Below are positions 5,889 through 12,495 of a DNA stretch of 12,495 nt, one piece after another (positions within the stretch are counted from its first letter, which is position 1; every line of letters begins with the position of its first letter). The position numbers and the translations under genes are program-made. The notes under the pieces were generated by a model. It had not been told where the DNA came from, made no database searches, and saw nothing but the letters and a program-made list of their open reading frames with translations. The DNA comes from Prolixibacteraceae bacterium (GTDB taxonomy: Bacteria; Bacteroidota; Bacteroidia; Bacteroidales; Prolixibacteraceae). The stretch lies in the NCBI GenBank assembly GCA_016788685.1, contig JAEUSS010000158.1, positions 1 through 12,495 on the forward strand, in the 5' to 3' direction.

Positions 5889-6968
5889 ATGAGCGATATT
5901 CAAATACTGGCCATTAATCCGGGCTCTACATCAACCAAGTTCGCCGTTTATTTCGGAAGTGAATGCAAACTGAAAAAAACACTGCGTCACTCCATCGAAG
6001 AACTGTCACTTTATGAAAACGTCATCGATCAGTTTGAATTCAGGAAAGGTTTGATTATCGATTCGTTGGTTGAAGAAGGATTTGATGTGGATAAAATTAA
6101 ATACATCATAGGGCGGGGAGGGTTAACTTATTCGCTGAAATCAGGGGTTTACCTGGTTAATAACCGGATGATCGAGCATGCCCGTTCGGGCATTTACGGG
6201 CAACATGCCAGTAACCTCGGTCCGCTTATTGCCGATTATATCGCCTTACAAATCCCCGGAGCACGCGCTTATGTGGCCGATCCGGTTGTTGTTGACGAAT
6301 TGGAAGAGATTGCACGTTTTTCAGGGCATCCGGCATTAGAGCGCCGTTCTATTTTTCATGCCCTGAATCAGAAAGCCACCGCCCGGATTCATGCCCGGAA
6401 AATCGGCAGGAAATACGAGAAGTTAAATCTGATAGTGGCTCATCTGGGAGGCGGAATTTCGGTTGGCGCACACCGGAAAGGGCGGGTGGTTGATGTGAAC
6501 AATGCCTTGGACGGAGAAGGCCCGTTTAGCCCTGAACGCAGCGGTACCTTGCCTGCCGGTCAGCTCATCGACCTTTGTTTCAGCAAAAAGTACGGGCGCG
6601 ATGAAGTTCGCCGTATGGTGCTTGGCGAAGGCGGATATGTAGCTTATCTGGGGACCAATGACGCGATGGAAGTAGAAAAACGTGCTCAGGACGGTGATGA
6701 GCTGGCAGTTAAAGTTCAGGATGCGCTGGGCTACCAGGTTGCCAAAGCAATTGGAGAAATGGCGGTTGTGCTGGATGGTTATGTTGATGCCGTCATACTT
6801 ACCGGCGGACTGGCCTACAGCGAGTACCTGACCAAATACATCACTGCAAAAGTCGAATTTATTGCTGCGGTTCATGTTTATCCGGGCGAAGATGAACTGG
6901 AGGCGCTGGCCATGAATGCTTTGCGGGTTGCCTCAGGCGAGGTGGAGCCGCTGAGGTATCCGAACTGA
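5889..6968 (+). CDS. buk: Butyrate kinase
   Basis: Makes ATP from butyryl phosphate (or branched acyl phosphate) and ADP. It belongs to the same ASKHA fold family as acetate kinase. At 359 residues it is typical for Buk and shorter than AckA. The N-terminal phosphate loop reads ILAINPGSTSTKFAVY (6-21). GRGGL (75-79), DPVVVDELEEIARFSG (131-146), AHLGGGISVGAH (184-195), the DGEGPFSPERSGTLP block (208-222) and LTGGLAYS (304-311) are all Buk hallmarks. The AckA-specific GFHGTSH is replaced by FHALNQKATA (156-165). It forms an operon with ptb (9-nt gap). Branched-chain fatty-acid kinase activity is an equally good reading of the family. No thiolase, crotonase or butyryl-CoA dehydrogenase is in the window to prove a butyrate route. 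Confidence 0.95.
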   Translation: MSDIQILAINPGSTSTKFAVYFGSECKLKKTLRHSIEELSLYENVIDQFEFRKGLIIDSLVEEGFDVDKIKYIIGRGGLTYSLKSGVYLVNNRMIEHARSGIYGQHASNLGPLIADYIALQIPGARAYVADPVVVDELEEIARFSGHPALERRSIFHALNQKATARIHARKIGRKYEKLNLIVAHLGGGISVGAHRKGRVVDVNNALDGEGPFSPERSGTLPAGQLIDLCFSKKYGRDEVRRMVLGEGGYVAYLGTNDAMEVEKRAQDGDELAVKVQDALGYQVAKAIGEMAVVLDGYVDAVILTGGLAYSEYLTKYITAKVEFIAAVHVYPGEDELEALAMNALRVASGEVEPLRYPN

Positions 6969-7017
6969 TTTTACGGTGGTTTATTTCTGAAGCTTTGTTC
7001 GTTGCATTTAGTGATTG

Positions 7018-7049
7018 TTGGATGTTCGTTGTAAAGATTTTTATCTTTA
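7018..7049 (+). promoter_or_regulatory. Candidate promoter of the CE15 esterase gene
   Basis: TTG (7018-7020) and TATCTTTA (7042-7049) are spaced by 21 bp and match the Bacteroidota -33/-7 layout with one mismatch in the last base of the -7 box. A start near 7056 would leave a leader of about 20 nt. The 9-bp direct repeat TGTTCGTTG (6996-7004 and 7023-7031) overlaps the spacer and could bind a regulator. Confidence 0.4.
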
Positions 7050-7075
7050 TGGGCTAAACCAATATCGATAAAATC

Positions 7076-8347
7076 ATGAAAGGATTTGCATTCCTGTTCC
7101 TTCTTTCCTTCTTCCTGGCCGGACAAACCAAAGCTCAGCGCGAGAAAGTGATCACCGATGAATCTAAAGTTCCGGAATATAATCTGCCCGATGTTTTGAC
7201 CCGTTTCCGTGGTGGAAAAGTTAAAACTGAAAAGGCCTGGTTTAAAAAGCAGCGGCCTGAAATCCTGAAGTTATTCACTACCGAGGTTTACGGCCAGGTT
7301 CCCGGGCAATTGGATATTGCCGAAGTTAAAGTCTGGGAGAGTTCGGATGAGGCGCTAAACGGGCTGGCTCGCCGGAAGCAGCTCTCGTTGTTTTTCAGGA
7401 ATAACGGACACAATCTGGAAGTGAATGTACTGATGTATTTACCCAAAACTACCGAAAAAGTACCTGTTTTTCTGGCATACAATTTCACCGGAAACCACGC
7501 GGTTAGCAACGATCCGGCTATCCGCCTTACTGAATCGTGGGTGGCAAACAATCCCTCAGTCGGAATCATCAACAACCAGATTACCGAGCAATCCAGGGCC
7601 TCTTCCGAAGATCGGTGGCCTGTCGAAGAAATTGTGAAATCCGGATATGGACTGGTTACGGTTTATTACGGGGATGTTGATCCGGACAAAAATGATTTCT
7701 CAGACGGTATTCATCCGTTTTTTTATCAGGAAAATCAAACTCATCCCCGATACAACGAATGGGGATCGATTGCTGCATGGGCCTGGGGCCTGTCGCGCGT
7801 TTTAGATTACCTGGAAACCGATCAGATGGTGGATTCGAAGAAAGTGGCTGTTCTTGGACATTCGCGTTTGGGCAAAACTGCTCTGTGGGCCGGAGCTACG
7901 GATCAGCGGTTTGCTATGGTGGTTTCCAATGAGTCGGGTTGCGGCGGTGCGGCCCTTTCTCGCCGTGAATTTGGTGAAACTGTTCAGATTATCAATACCT
8001 CATTTCCACACTGGTTTTGCGATAATTTTTTGAAATATAATGATAATGAAGAAGAACTTCCGGTTGATCAGCACATGTTGCTGGCTCTGATTGCTCCGCG
8101 TCCGTTGTATGTGGCCAGTGCCGAAGGCGACAAATGGGCCGATCCGAGAGGCGAATTCCTGTCGGCGAAGTATGCTTCTCCGGTTTATGAGTTACTCGGG
8201 AAGGAAGGTCTTCCGGCCAAAGAGATGCCTGAAGTTAACCAACCGGTAATGGGTACCATTGGTTACCATATCCGCTCCGGAAAACATGATCTGACTTTGT
8301 ATGACTGGATACAGTATATCAGGTTCGCCGATAAGTTTTTAAAATGA
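7076..8347 (+). CDS. Secreted glucuronoyl esterase, carbohydrate esterase family 15
   Basis: A 423-residue alpha/beta hydrolase with a signal peptide (MKGFAFLFLLSFFLAGQTKA, then QRE). CE15 enzymes cut the ester between 4-O-methyl-glucuronic acid on xylan and lignin alcohols. The nucleophile elbow is GHSRLGK (261-267) with Ser263. It is followed by SNESGCGGAALSRREFGE (284-301), FPHWF (310-314), LPVDQHMLLALIAPRPLYVA (328-347) and DKWADPRGEF (352-361), and the catalytic His404 lies in SGKHDL. Glu286 is 23 residues and Asp352 is 89 residues after the Ser. His404 is 141 after it. These spacings equal those I recall for OtCE15A of Opitutus (S267, E290, D356, H408), so both alternative acid positions are filled. 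It is probably periplasmic or exported and lies upstream of rhaB with its own promoter candidate. Substrates other than glucuronoxylan esters are possible, since many bacterial members are uncharacterised. Confidence 0.88.
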   Translation: MKGFAFLFLLSFFLAGQTKAQREKVITDESKVPEYNLPDVLTRFRGGKVKTEKAWFKKQRPEILKLFTTEVYGQVPGQLDIAEVKVWESSDEALNGLARRKQLSLFFRNNGHNLEVNVLMYLPKTTEKVPVFLAYNFTGNHAVSNDPAIRLTESWVANNPSVGIINNQITEQSRASSEDRWPVEEIVKSGYGLVTVYYGDVDPDKNDFSDGIHPFFYQENQTHPRYNEWGSIAAWAWGLSRVLDYLETDQMVDSKKVAVLGHSRLGKTALWAGATDQRFAMVVSNESGCGGAALSRREFGETVQIINTSFPHWFCDNFLKYNDNEEELPVDQHMLLALIAPRPLYVASAEGDKWADPRGEFLSAKYASPVYELLGKEGLPAKEMPEVNQPVMGTIGYHIRSGKHDLTLYDWIQYIRFADKFLK

Positions 8348-8377
8348 AAAAGATCAGGCAATCTTTGAATTAAAAGT

Positions 8378-8418
8378 CTGACGGCCAGATACCGGAAAAA
8401 TGATTTTCGGTGTGTCAG
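8378..8418 (+). other. Imperfect nested hairpin between the esterase gene and rhaB
   Basis: CTGAC (8378-8382) pairs with GTCAG (8414-8418) and encloses an inner CC(G)GAAAA/TTTTCGG hairpin with an ATGA loop. There is no T-run after it, so it is not a standard terminator. A shorter AAAGAT/ATCTTT hairpin (8349-8366) sits just after the esterase stop codon. These may protect the 3' end or be chance. No clear terminator separates the esterase gene from rhaB. Confidence 0.25.
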
Positions 8419-8516
8419 GCGATTGTTGGTTGCAAACGTTTTTCAGGATAGTGCAGGATTCCATTTGCAGCAAATTTTGGTTCCTTTGCCTGAAACCTTA
8501 TTAAGAATCTAAATTT

Positions 8517-9992
8517 ATGAATGAACGATACTTTCTGGCTTTCGATCTGGGCGCTTCCAGCGGTCGGGCCATCTTGGGAACTTTATTGAATGACAAACTG
8601 GAGCTGACCGAGATTCATCGTTTTGCGAACCAGATGCAACTAATTAACGGTCACTATTTCTGGAACATTTTCAGTTTGTTTGGTGAGTTAAAAACCGGTT
8701 TGAAAAAGTGTATTAAAGAGTTTGGAGTTCAACCCGAGTCAATTGGAATTGATACCTGGGGAGTCGACTTTGTTCACCTGAACAGAGAAGGAATGATTGT
8801 TTCGCTTCCGTTTGCCTACCGAGACCCGCGAACCAATACCTCGATGGACGATTTATTTCGTGTTATTCCGCAGGAAGAAGTTTATGCCCAAACGGGTATT
8901 CAGTTTATGCAGTTCAACAGTTTGTTCCAGTTGTTTTCGATGGTGAAAGACCAGTCGTCGCTTATGGAAATTACTGATTCAGTCCTGTTTATGCCCGATG
9001 CCCTGAATTACCTGTTTTCAGGAGTGAAAAAGAGTGAATTTTCAATTGCAAGTACCAGTCAGATGATTGTGCCGGGTACCTGTAAATGGAATGAGGAACT
9101 GATAAAAAAAGCCGGTATCCCGACTTCTGTACTTCAGGAAATTATTCTTCCGGGTACCATTCTTGGCACTATTCAGGATGAAGTGGCCAGCGAAACAGGC
9201 AGCAAACGGATTCCGGTGATCGCAGTGGCTGGTCACGATACCGCTTCGGCCATCGTATCGGTTCCGGTTGAGCGGGATGATTTTGCGTACATCAGCTCCG
9301 GAACCTGGTCGCTGATGGGGATTGAAAGTGAGCGTCCGATTATTTCGGAACAGACACGTTTGCTGAACTTCACCAACGAGGGTGGAGTAGACGGTACTAC
9401 CCGTTTCCTGAAAAATATTATGGGCATGTGGCTTATCCAGGAGGTACAGCGGGTTTGGGAGAACGAAGGTACAGCCTACAGTTGGCCCGAAATGGTTGAA
9501 CTGGCGCGAAAATCAGAGCCTTTTAAATTCCTGATCAATCCCGATGATCCAATGTTTTTGAATCCGAGGGATATGGTTCAGGCGGTGAGGGATTTCTGCT
9601 ACCAGACGGCGCAGGGAACGCCGCAATCTCACGGGGAAACCATCCGGTGTATCTACGATAGCCTGGCCCTGAAATACCGTTTTACGCTGGAGCAGATTCA
9701 GGATGTTTCGGAACGGCCGGTTGAGGTGATTCATATCATTGGCGGTGGTGCGAATAATCACTTCCTGAATCAGTTGACTGCTGATGCCACAGGTTTGCAA
9801 GTGGTTGCCGGGCCTACCGAAGCAACGGCAATCGGTAATATTCTGATTCAGGCCAAAGCGCTTGGTTATGTTGGTTCTGTGCCTGAAATCAGGAAAATAG
9901 TTGCCGGTTCATTTGATCTGGTTCAGTTTATTCCTTCTTCGGAAATCGACTGGGACGAGGCTTATAACCGCTATTTGCGGATATTGCTTTAA
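8517..9992 (+). CDS. rhaB: Rhamnulokinase
   Basis: Cytoplasmic FGGY-family sugar kinase that phosphorylates L-rhamnulose at C1 with ATP, the second step of rhamnose breakdown after isomerase RhaA and before aldolase RhaD. The 491-residue length matches the family. The N-terminal phosphate loop is FLAFDLGASSGRAIL (6-20). GIDTWGVDF (77-85), AGHDTASAI (238-246; Asp241 is the likely catalytic base), YISSGTWSLMG (258-268), the rhamnulokinase-typical NEGGVDGTTRFLKNIMGMWL (287-306) and the C-terminal ATP site IIGGGANNHFLNQLTADATG (407-426) are all clear. No other rhamnose genes are in the window, so rhaA, rhaD and a transporter must be elsewhere or absent. Upstream, TTCCTTTG near 8490 is one base off the -7 consensus. 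The neighbouring esterase suggests plant cell-wall sugar use. Confidence 0.94.
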   Translation: MNERYFLAFDLGASSGRAILGTLLNDKLELTEIHRFANQMQLINGHYFWNIFSLFGELKTGLKKCIKEFGVQPESIGIDTWGVDFVHLNREGMIVSLPFAYRDPRTNTSMDDLFRVIPQEEVYAQTGIQFMQFNSLFQLFSMVKDQSSLMEITDSVLFMPDALNYLFSGVKKSEFSIASTSQMIVPGTCKWNEELIKKAGIPTSVLQEIILPGTILGTIQDEVASETGSKRIPVIAVAGHDTASAIVSVPVERDDFAYISSGTWSLMGIESERPIISEQTRLLNFTNEGGVDGTTRFLKNIMGMWLIQEVQRVWENEGTAYSWPEMVELARKSEPFKFLINPDDPMFLNPRDMVQAVRDFCYQTAQGTPQSHGETIRCIYDSLALKYRFTLEQIQDVSERPVEVIHIIGGGANNHFLNQLTADATGLQVVAGPTEATAIGNILIQAKALGYVGSVPEIRKIVAGSFDLVQFIPSSEIDWDEAYNRYLRILL

Positions 9993-10142
9993 AATGATCC
10001 GGAGGTCAGGAGACGGGGATAATGAAGTCTTTGCTTTTTTATCCGGGACGACACTGCGTTTCCGGAAGCAGCGAAAAATAAATTGATTCTGGTCGGTGCA
10101 ACTTTTTGATATTCAGAAGTGCCGAATGGTTTATTTTTCTGA

Positions 10143-10150
10143 TAAGTTTG
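10143..10150 (+). promoter_or_regulatory. Candidate -7 promoter box for the glycosyltransferase gene
   Basis: TAAGTTTG is an exact TAnnTTTG match about 50 bp before the ATG, giving a leader of roughly 44 nt with an AGGA purine stretch at 10183-10186. No -33 element is seen at 19-21 bp upstream. The 208-bp gap after rhaB shows no clear T-tailed terminator. Confidence 0.4.
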
Positions 10151-10200
10151 TATATTGAATCTGATTTTGAATAGTTTCACACAGGAAAACGGACTGCAAA

Positions 10201-11745
10201 ATGGTAACAACAGGAACCACTAAAGGGTGTGCTGCAAGTAAAACTGAATCTTTATGCTCCGCCCTTTGTAATAAAAAGTTTTTTATCCTCCTCGCAGCGC
10301 TTGGCAGTATAGCCCTGATCAAGGTTTTTATTATCGTTTATTTTCAGATTGACCTGCATTCGGAAGAAGCACAGTATTGGGTCTGGAGCAAAAATATGCA
10401 GTTTTCGTATTATTCCAAACCGCCCCTGATAGCCTACCTGAACTGGCTTTCGACCTCGATATTTGGAGATACGCTGCTGGGAATACGTATTAACGGAATT
10501 CTCATTGGATTTTTTGTTTCGCTTGTTTCTTACTTTTTTGCCTGGGAGCTGTTTAAAGATATCAATACCGCAATCCTCGCCTCCATGGCGACTTGTGTTT
10601 TCCCGTTTCAGGTTAGTATTTCGGCGTATTTTTTAACCGATACGCCGTTGCTTTTGTTCTGCCTATGTGCAATGTTCTTTTTCTGGAAAGCCTTAGAAAG
10701 CCGGAAGAGGCTCTGGTGGATCTTGTTTGGTCTCAGTGTCGGATTCGGATTGCTATCCAAATATGCCATGTTCATGCTGCTTGTTCCCATGTGTTTGTTT
10801 GCCTGGCGACATCACCGGGATGTATTCCGGACGAAGTATTTTTATCTGTCATTGCTCATCGGGTTGGTAATGTTTTTCCCGGTTATTTGCTGGAATATCA
10901 ACCAGGGAGGAGTTGGCGCATTGCATGTTGTAAATCTTTCAGGTGCTAATAATCAGCAGCATTCCGGAGTGGCGGTGGTTTCCAATATATTCGTTTTTGC
11001 GTTGGGGCAACTAGCCATCTTGCTGCCTTTTTATCAGTACCGGCAGTTGTTCCGGAAAATCGGGGGGAAAAGGCTTACGAAAGAGGAAGAATTTCTGTTG
11101 CTCCCGGCAATCAGCATTTTTCTGGTTTTTGTGGTGGTATCGGCATTGCGCGAATCGGAGGCATACATCAATTGGGCAATGTTTGCCTATATGGGTATCC
11201 CGTTGGTGTTTGCCCGGTGGATTTCGGACGAAAAAAAAATAAAGGCGGGTTTACGGATTGTTGCCCTGATGGGTTTTGTTTGGCTTTTGTTCGCCGGGTT
11301 AAGTTCTTCGGGAAACAAACTTCTGGCGCTTGGCAAGTATAGCCCTGTCCGAAAGGTGATTGGCTGGAGTCAGCTGGCTGAAAAGGTTGATGCGCTGAAG
11401 GAGACAATTCCGGCAGGCAAATCGTATGTTTTTTCGACCAATTATCACATTACATCCGAAATGTGGTTTTACCTGAAAGGTCAGGCTCCGACTTATTACC
11501 TGAACCTCAACTCGCGCATGACTCAATATGATCTCTGGCCGGGAATTGAGCAATTTGTTAATACGGACAAAATCGGGCTGTATGTTTCCCGTGAGAAGAT
11601 TTCATCACAGGTTCAGGATGGTTTTTCTGCTTTGCTGAAGGCTGACTCCTGTCAGATTTATTACCAGGGAAGTTTTGTTGATACCTACTACATTTATTTG
11701 CTGCAAGGACAGAAAGGGTTTCGGAAACAACATTCCTCGCATTGA
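10201..11745 (+). CDS. GT39/ArnT-like membrane glycosyltransferase
   Basis: A 514-residue integral membrane protein of the dolichyl-phosphate-mannose mannosyltransferase/ArnT superfamily (GT-C fold). These enzymes transfer a sugar from a polyprenyl-phosphate donor to lipid or protein on the outer face of the inner membrane. After a short cytoplasmic tail and a first helix (27-48), the first external loop carries DLHSEEAQYWVWSKNMQFSY (51-70) and YSKPPLIAYLNWL (71-83). This is the family's acidic catalytic loop followed by the conserved K/H-PP stretch. A second family motif is FLTDTPLLLF (144-153). I count about 11 hydrophobic segments up to residue 366. A soluble C-terminal part (about 370-514) follows, including a strand-rich segment with TNYHITSEMWFYLKGQ (413-428). 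Acceptor and donor cannot be told from sequence. Lipid A, O-antigen or glycoprotein decoration are all possible. It appears to be a single-gene unit. Confidence 0.85.
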   Translation: MVTTGTTKGCAASKTESLCSALCNKKFFILLAALGSIALIKVFIIVYFQIDLHSEEAQYWVWSKNMQFSYYSKPPLIAYLNWLSTSIFGDTLLGIRINGILIGFFVSLVSYFFAWELFKDINTAILASMATCVFPFQVSISAYFLTDTPLLLFCLCAMFFFWKALESRKRLWWILFGLSVGFGLLSKYAMFMLLVPMCLFAWRHHRDVFRTKYFYLSLLIGLVMFFPVICWNINQGGVGALHVVNLSGANNQQHSGVAVVSNIFVFALGQLAILLPFYQYRQLFRKIGGKRLTKEEEFLLLPAISIFLVFVVVSALRESEAYINWAMFAYMGIPLVFARWISDEKKIKAGLRIVALMGFVWLLFAGLSSSGNKLLALGKYSPVRKVIGWSQLAEKVDALKETIPAGKSYVFSTNYHITSEMWFYLKGQAPTYYLNLNSRMTQYDLWPGIEQFVNTDKIGLYVSREKISSQVQDGFSALLKADSCQIYYQGSFVDTYYIYLLQGQKGFRKQHSSH

Positions 11746-11772
11746 CAATATGGTGTAATCTTAAGTCTTTGG

Positions 11773-11919
11773 ATGAATCTCTCTGCAAAGAATAAACGAG
11801 TCATCGGGCAACTCGAAGTTACCCCGATAAATGAAGGGCGATACTTTTGTTTGGATACACTCATTAAAAAAGACCTTGCCGTTTTAGGACAAGGTCTTTT
11901 TCATTCTAAAGCAATTTAA
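11773..11919 (+). CDS. Possible 48-residue small ORF downstream of the glycosyltransferase
   Basis: ATG at 11773 opens a 48-codon frame (starting MNLSAKNKRVIGQLEV, including NEGRYFCLD, ending GLFHSKAI) with TAA at 11917-11919. It lies in the same frame as the preceding gene, separated from its TGA by nine sense codons. Against it: the C-terminal third is encoded by the terminator hairpin, there is no ribosome-binding site, and no family is recognised. It is kept as a weak candidate because the composition looks protein-like and no other gene occupies this 177-bp gap. Confidence 0.15.
   Translation: MNLSAKNKRVIGQLEVTPINEGRYFCLDTLIKKDLAVLGQGLFHSKAI
11803..11828 (+). other. GC-clamped hairpin downstream of the glycosyltransferase
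   Basis: ATCGGG (11803-11808) pairs with CCCGAT (11823-11828). Inside it AACT pairs with AGTT over a CGA loop. There is no T-run, so it is not a terminator by itself. It may stabilise the 3' end of the glycosyltransferase mRNA ahead of the terminator at 11867. Confidence 0.3.
11867..11901. terminator. Strong bidirectional intrinsic terminator
   Basis: AAAAAGACCTTG (11867-11878) and CAAGGTCTTTTT (11890-11901) are perfect 12-bp complements with an 11-nt loop. The A-run and T-run make it work in both directions. It lies between the glycosyltransferase gene and the convergent floA stop at 11923 and should end both transcripts. Confidence 0.9.
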
Positions 11920-11922
11920 TCG

Positions 11923-12495
11923 CTATTTTTTCTTCTTATTCTGTTCTTCGTTCGAAATGGATTCGCGCATGGACGTGTCGGCCATGATGTTTTTGTATTT
12001 CATATAATCCATGATTCCCAGATTTCCGCTCCTGAAAGCTTCGGCGATAGCCATCGGAATCTGAGCTTCGGCATCAATAACCTTAGCGCGGGCCTCCTGT
12101 GCTTTGGCTTTCATTTCCTGTTCGAGGGCGACAGCCATTGCACGGCGCTCCTCAGCTTTAGCCTGAGCGATGTTTTTGTCGGCCTCAGCCTGGTCCATCT
12201 GCAGTCCGGCACCGATATTTTTACCGATGTCGATATCGGCGATGTCGATCGAAAGAATTTCAAAAGCAGTTCCGGCATCCAAGCCTTTTCCCAACACTAC
12301 TTTTGAGATCGAATCCGGGTTTTCAAGCACTGCTTTATGAGTGTGTGACGATCCGATGGAAGATACAATACCTTCGCCAACGCGGGCCAGTACGGTTTCT
12401 TCACCGGCTCCCCCCACCAGTTGTTTGATGTTGGCACGAACGGTTACCCTTGCTTTACAGATCAGCTGGATGCCGTCTTTAGCTACCGCAGCAAC
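11923..12495 (-). CDS. floA: Flotillin-like protein FloA, C-terminal part
   Basis: The frame is open to the right edge, giving 190 residues of C-terminal sequence. A GTG at 12417 is internal (reads as Val in QLVGGAGEE), not a start. The visible part begins in the SPFH/PHB-like domain ([20 protein letters not shown]), passes through [20 protein letters not shown] (67-86) and [20 protein letters not shown] (89-108), and continues as an Ala/Glu/Lys-rich coiled coil (about 99-153) to a Lys-rich tail. These match the FloA (YqfA/UPF0365) family. Its members form membrane scaffolds and oligomers in functional microdomains and help organise membrane fluidity, secretion and signalling. Full FloA is about 330 residues, so roughly 140, including the N-terminal membrane segment, lie beyond the window. 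In many bacteria an nfeD gene lies upstream; it would be outside the window. Confidence 0.93.
   Translation of the reverse strand, partial: VAAVAKDGIQLICKARVTVRANIKQLVGGAGEETVLARVGEGIVSSIGSSHTHKAVLENPDSISKVVLGKGLDAGTAFEILSIDIADIDIGKNIGAGLQMDQAEADKNIAQAKAEERRAMAVALEQEMKAKAQEARAKVIDAEAQIPMAIAEAFRSGNLGIMDYMKYKNIMADTSMRESISNEEQNKKKK

Noticed and set aside
6423..6875. 150-codon open frame on the minus strand inside buk
   Set aside because: Antisense to conserved buk motifs; no independent support for coding.
9993..10200. Possible rhaB terminator (GGATAA/TTATCC near 10017-10051) and a TTCCGGAA palindrome near 10061
   Set aside because: The stem is only 6 bp with a long loop and no T-run follows; the palindrome is short. 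Neither is strong enough to annotate.
12417..12419. GTG as the start codon of the right-edge gene
   Set aside because: The frame stays open upstream to the window edge and the upstream residues match the FloA family, so this GTG is an internal Val codon.
1..12495. CRISPR arrays, tRNA or rRNA genes, insertion sequences, phage or defence genes
   Set aside because: No regularly spaced repeats, cloverleaf-like segments, transposase or integrase reading frames, or terminal inverted repeats were seen on either strand.

Overview
The window looks like a chromosomal segment of an anaerobic or fermentative Bacteroidota, most likely from the Bacteroidales/Marinilabiliales side. This is inferred from the promoter motif TAnnTTTG seen upstream of several genes, the weak Shine-Dalgarno sites, the style of secretion signals ending in KAQ, and the protein families. 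It contains nine full-length genes and two genes cut by the window edges. No tRNA, rRNA, CRISPR array or mobile element is visible.

Layout. The left edge holds the first 30 codons of a leftward gene, probably an FAD-linked oxidase. A rightward operon follows: phosphate acetyltransferase (pta), a divergent 3-hydroxyacyl-CoA dehydrogenase, and acetate kinase (ackA), with 15-16 nt gaps, closed by a strong bidirectional terminator. A leftward gene for a secreted two-repeat protein of unknown function converges on that terminator. After a 575-bp gap comes a second rightward pair, phosphate butyryltransferase (ptb) and butyrate kinase (buk), 9 nt apart. Then come three rightward genes that appear to be separately transcribed: a secreted CE15-type glucuronoyl esterase, rhamnulokinase (rhaB) and a GT39/ArnT-like membrane glycosyltransferase. 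A second strong bidirectional terminator separates the last of these from the 3' part of a leftward flotillin-like floA gene, which runs off the right edge.

How the genes fit together. The left half is an acyl-phosphate energy cluster. Pta plus AckA convert acetyl-CoA to acetate and ATP, and Ptb plus Buk do the same for butyryl-CoA or branched acyl-CoAs. These are two paralogous enzyme pairs within about 6.7 kb. The dehydrogenase between pta and ackA keeps the Rossmann motif and the His/Glu pair but has lost the usual active-site Asn and the HFFNP signature, so its substrate or function may differ from the textbook enzyme. The right half (CE15 esterase, rhamnulokinase) suggests use of plant cell-wall sugars.

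The least explained items are the dehydrogenase, the repeat protein between the two modules, and the ptb upstream region. That region has a perfect -7 box followed by two terminator-like hairpins and an alternative pairing partner, suggesting an attenuator or a short RNA.
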